This document shows, in pieces, positions 6,853 through 7,266 of a DNA stretch of 7,266 nucleotides (the stretch's first letter is position 1; each line of letters opens with the position of its first letter). The notes beneath the pieces were generated by a model. The model did not search any database. It was not told the origin of the DNA and worked only from the letters and a program-made list of their open reading frames with translations. The DNA is from Erysipelotrichaceae bacterium. GTDB taxonomy: Bacteria > Bacillota_I > Bacilli_A > Erysipelotrichales > Coprobacillaceae. The stretch lies in contig JAJQGQ010000096.1 of assembly GCA_021200395.1 (NCBI GenBank), positions 1-7,266 of the forward strand. The letters are read 5' to 3'. Made by a program: the position numbers and the translations under genes.

Positions 6853-7185
6853 ATGGTAGATTATAAACAAAGTTCTATGGTAGATATTGCTTATGAATTA
6901 TTAACAATGAAAAAGAAACCTGTTAATTTCTATAAGCTATGGGAAGAAGTTACACAAATTAAAGGTTTTACTGCTGAAGAAATGGAAGCAAATCAAGCTT
7001 TATTTTATACTGATATTACATTGGATGGTAGAATTATTACTACAGGTGAAAATAATTGGGATTTAAGAAGTCGTCATAAGTTTGCGGATGTTCATATAGA
7101 TATGAATGATATCTATGCTGAAGAAGAAGAGGAAGTTACTGATGATGACGGTAACGATGGTTTAGAAGAAGATGATTACAATTAG
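6853..7185 (+). CDS. rpoE: DNA-directed RNA polymerase delta subunit
   Basis: 110 residues. Residues about 5-75 form the HARE/winged-helix N-terminal domain of the delta subunit: a helix with DIAYELL, then KKPVNFYKLW (21-30), the family hallmarks FYTD (51-54) and LDGR (57-60), and W69-DLR. From about residue 83 the chain becomes a disordered acidic tail (15 Asp/Glu in the last 28 residues). Delta binds core RNA polymerase in Gram-positive bacteria, reduces non-specific nucleic-acid binding and speeds recycling; the acidic tail is important for this. The Bacillus subtilis protein is about 173 residues with a much longer tail, so this is a short form, ended by a true stop and terminator rather than by the window edge. 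It has no promoter of its own that I can see, so its transcription probably depends on the argS T-box. In related genomes rpoE is often followed by pyrG, which would lie beyond this window. Confidence 0.9.
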   Translation: MVDYKQSSMVDIAYELLTMKKKPVNFYKLWEEVTQIKGFTAEEMEANQALFYTDITLDGRIITTGENNWDLRSRHKFADVHIDMNDIYAEEEEEVTDDDGNDGLEEDDYN

Positions 7186-7205
7186 GACGTGAAAACGTCC
7201 TTTTT
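7184..7205 (+). terminator. Intrinsic terminator of the argS-rpoE unit
   Basis: AGGACGT (7184-7190) and ACGTCCT (7195-7201) form a 7-bp stem closed by a GAAA loop, followed directly by a T-run (7201-7205). The first two stem bases are the last two of the rpoE stop codon. This is a compact, well-formed Rho-independent terminator. Confidence 0.9.
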
Positions 7206-7266
7206 ATTATTAAAATGGTAATTCAAAATAATTTGGGGTTGCAAAGATTTTAATTATCAAATTAGA

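Noticed and set aside
7232..7266. Possible promoter for the next gene (TTGCAA at 7239 with a -10 at the window edge)
   Set aside because: The -10 would be cut off at 7266 and the visible part matches TATAAT poorly, so it cannot be supported.

Overview
The window looks like chromosomal DNA of a low-GC Gram-positive bacterium (Bacillota). It is AT-rich, has strong AGGAGG ribosome-binding sites, a T-box leader on an aminoacyl-tRNA synthetase gene, a gene for the RNA polymerase delta subunit, and a surface protein built from isopeptide-type pilin and adhesin domains. Trp is encoded by TGG, so the standard code fits. Delta subunits are typical of Bacilli and Erysipelotrichia rather than classical Clostridia. 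A gut-associated Erysipelotrichia-like or related organism is my best guess, but this is inference and no taxonomic marker was searched.

Layout: all genes are on the + strand. Positions 1-4825 hold the 3' part (1607 codons visible; the 5' end lies outside the window) of a giant cell-surface stalk or adhesin gene. Its visible domains are: DUF11-like repeats, one partial and three complete, some nearly identical at the DNA level (1-1375); two CnaB-type domains (1391-2053); seven FctA/Spy0128-like pilin isopeptide domains (2054-4639); a Thr/Pro/Glu-rich linker; and a C-terminal sorting-like tail with a non-canonical VKTDD in place of LPxTG. A hairpin at 4842-4865 follows.

Positions 4905-5161 form a complete T-box control region: a near-consensus promoter (TTGACA, 17 bp, TATGAT), Stem I with a probable CGC (Arg) specifier, the T-box core, and overlapping antiterminator and terminator helices. 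It controls argS (5182-6843, arginyl-tRNA synthetase). argS is followed 9 bp later by rpoE (6853-7185, RNA polymerase delta subunit), whose Shine-Dalgarno overlaps the argS stop codon. An intrinsic terminator at 7184-7205 closes this two-gene unit. The last 60 bases hold nothing I can support.

Functionally, the window joins a housekeeping translation/transcription unit (argS-rpoE, sensing uncharged tRNA-Arg) to an accessory surface-structure gene. The most notable features are the internal repeat mosaic of the surface gene, its sharp change in base composition near 1380, and its unusual C-terminal anchor signal. I found no evidence of a defence system, CRISPR array, mobile element or other wholly new system.
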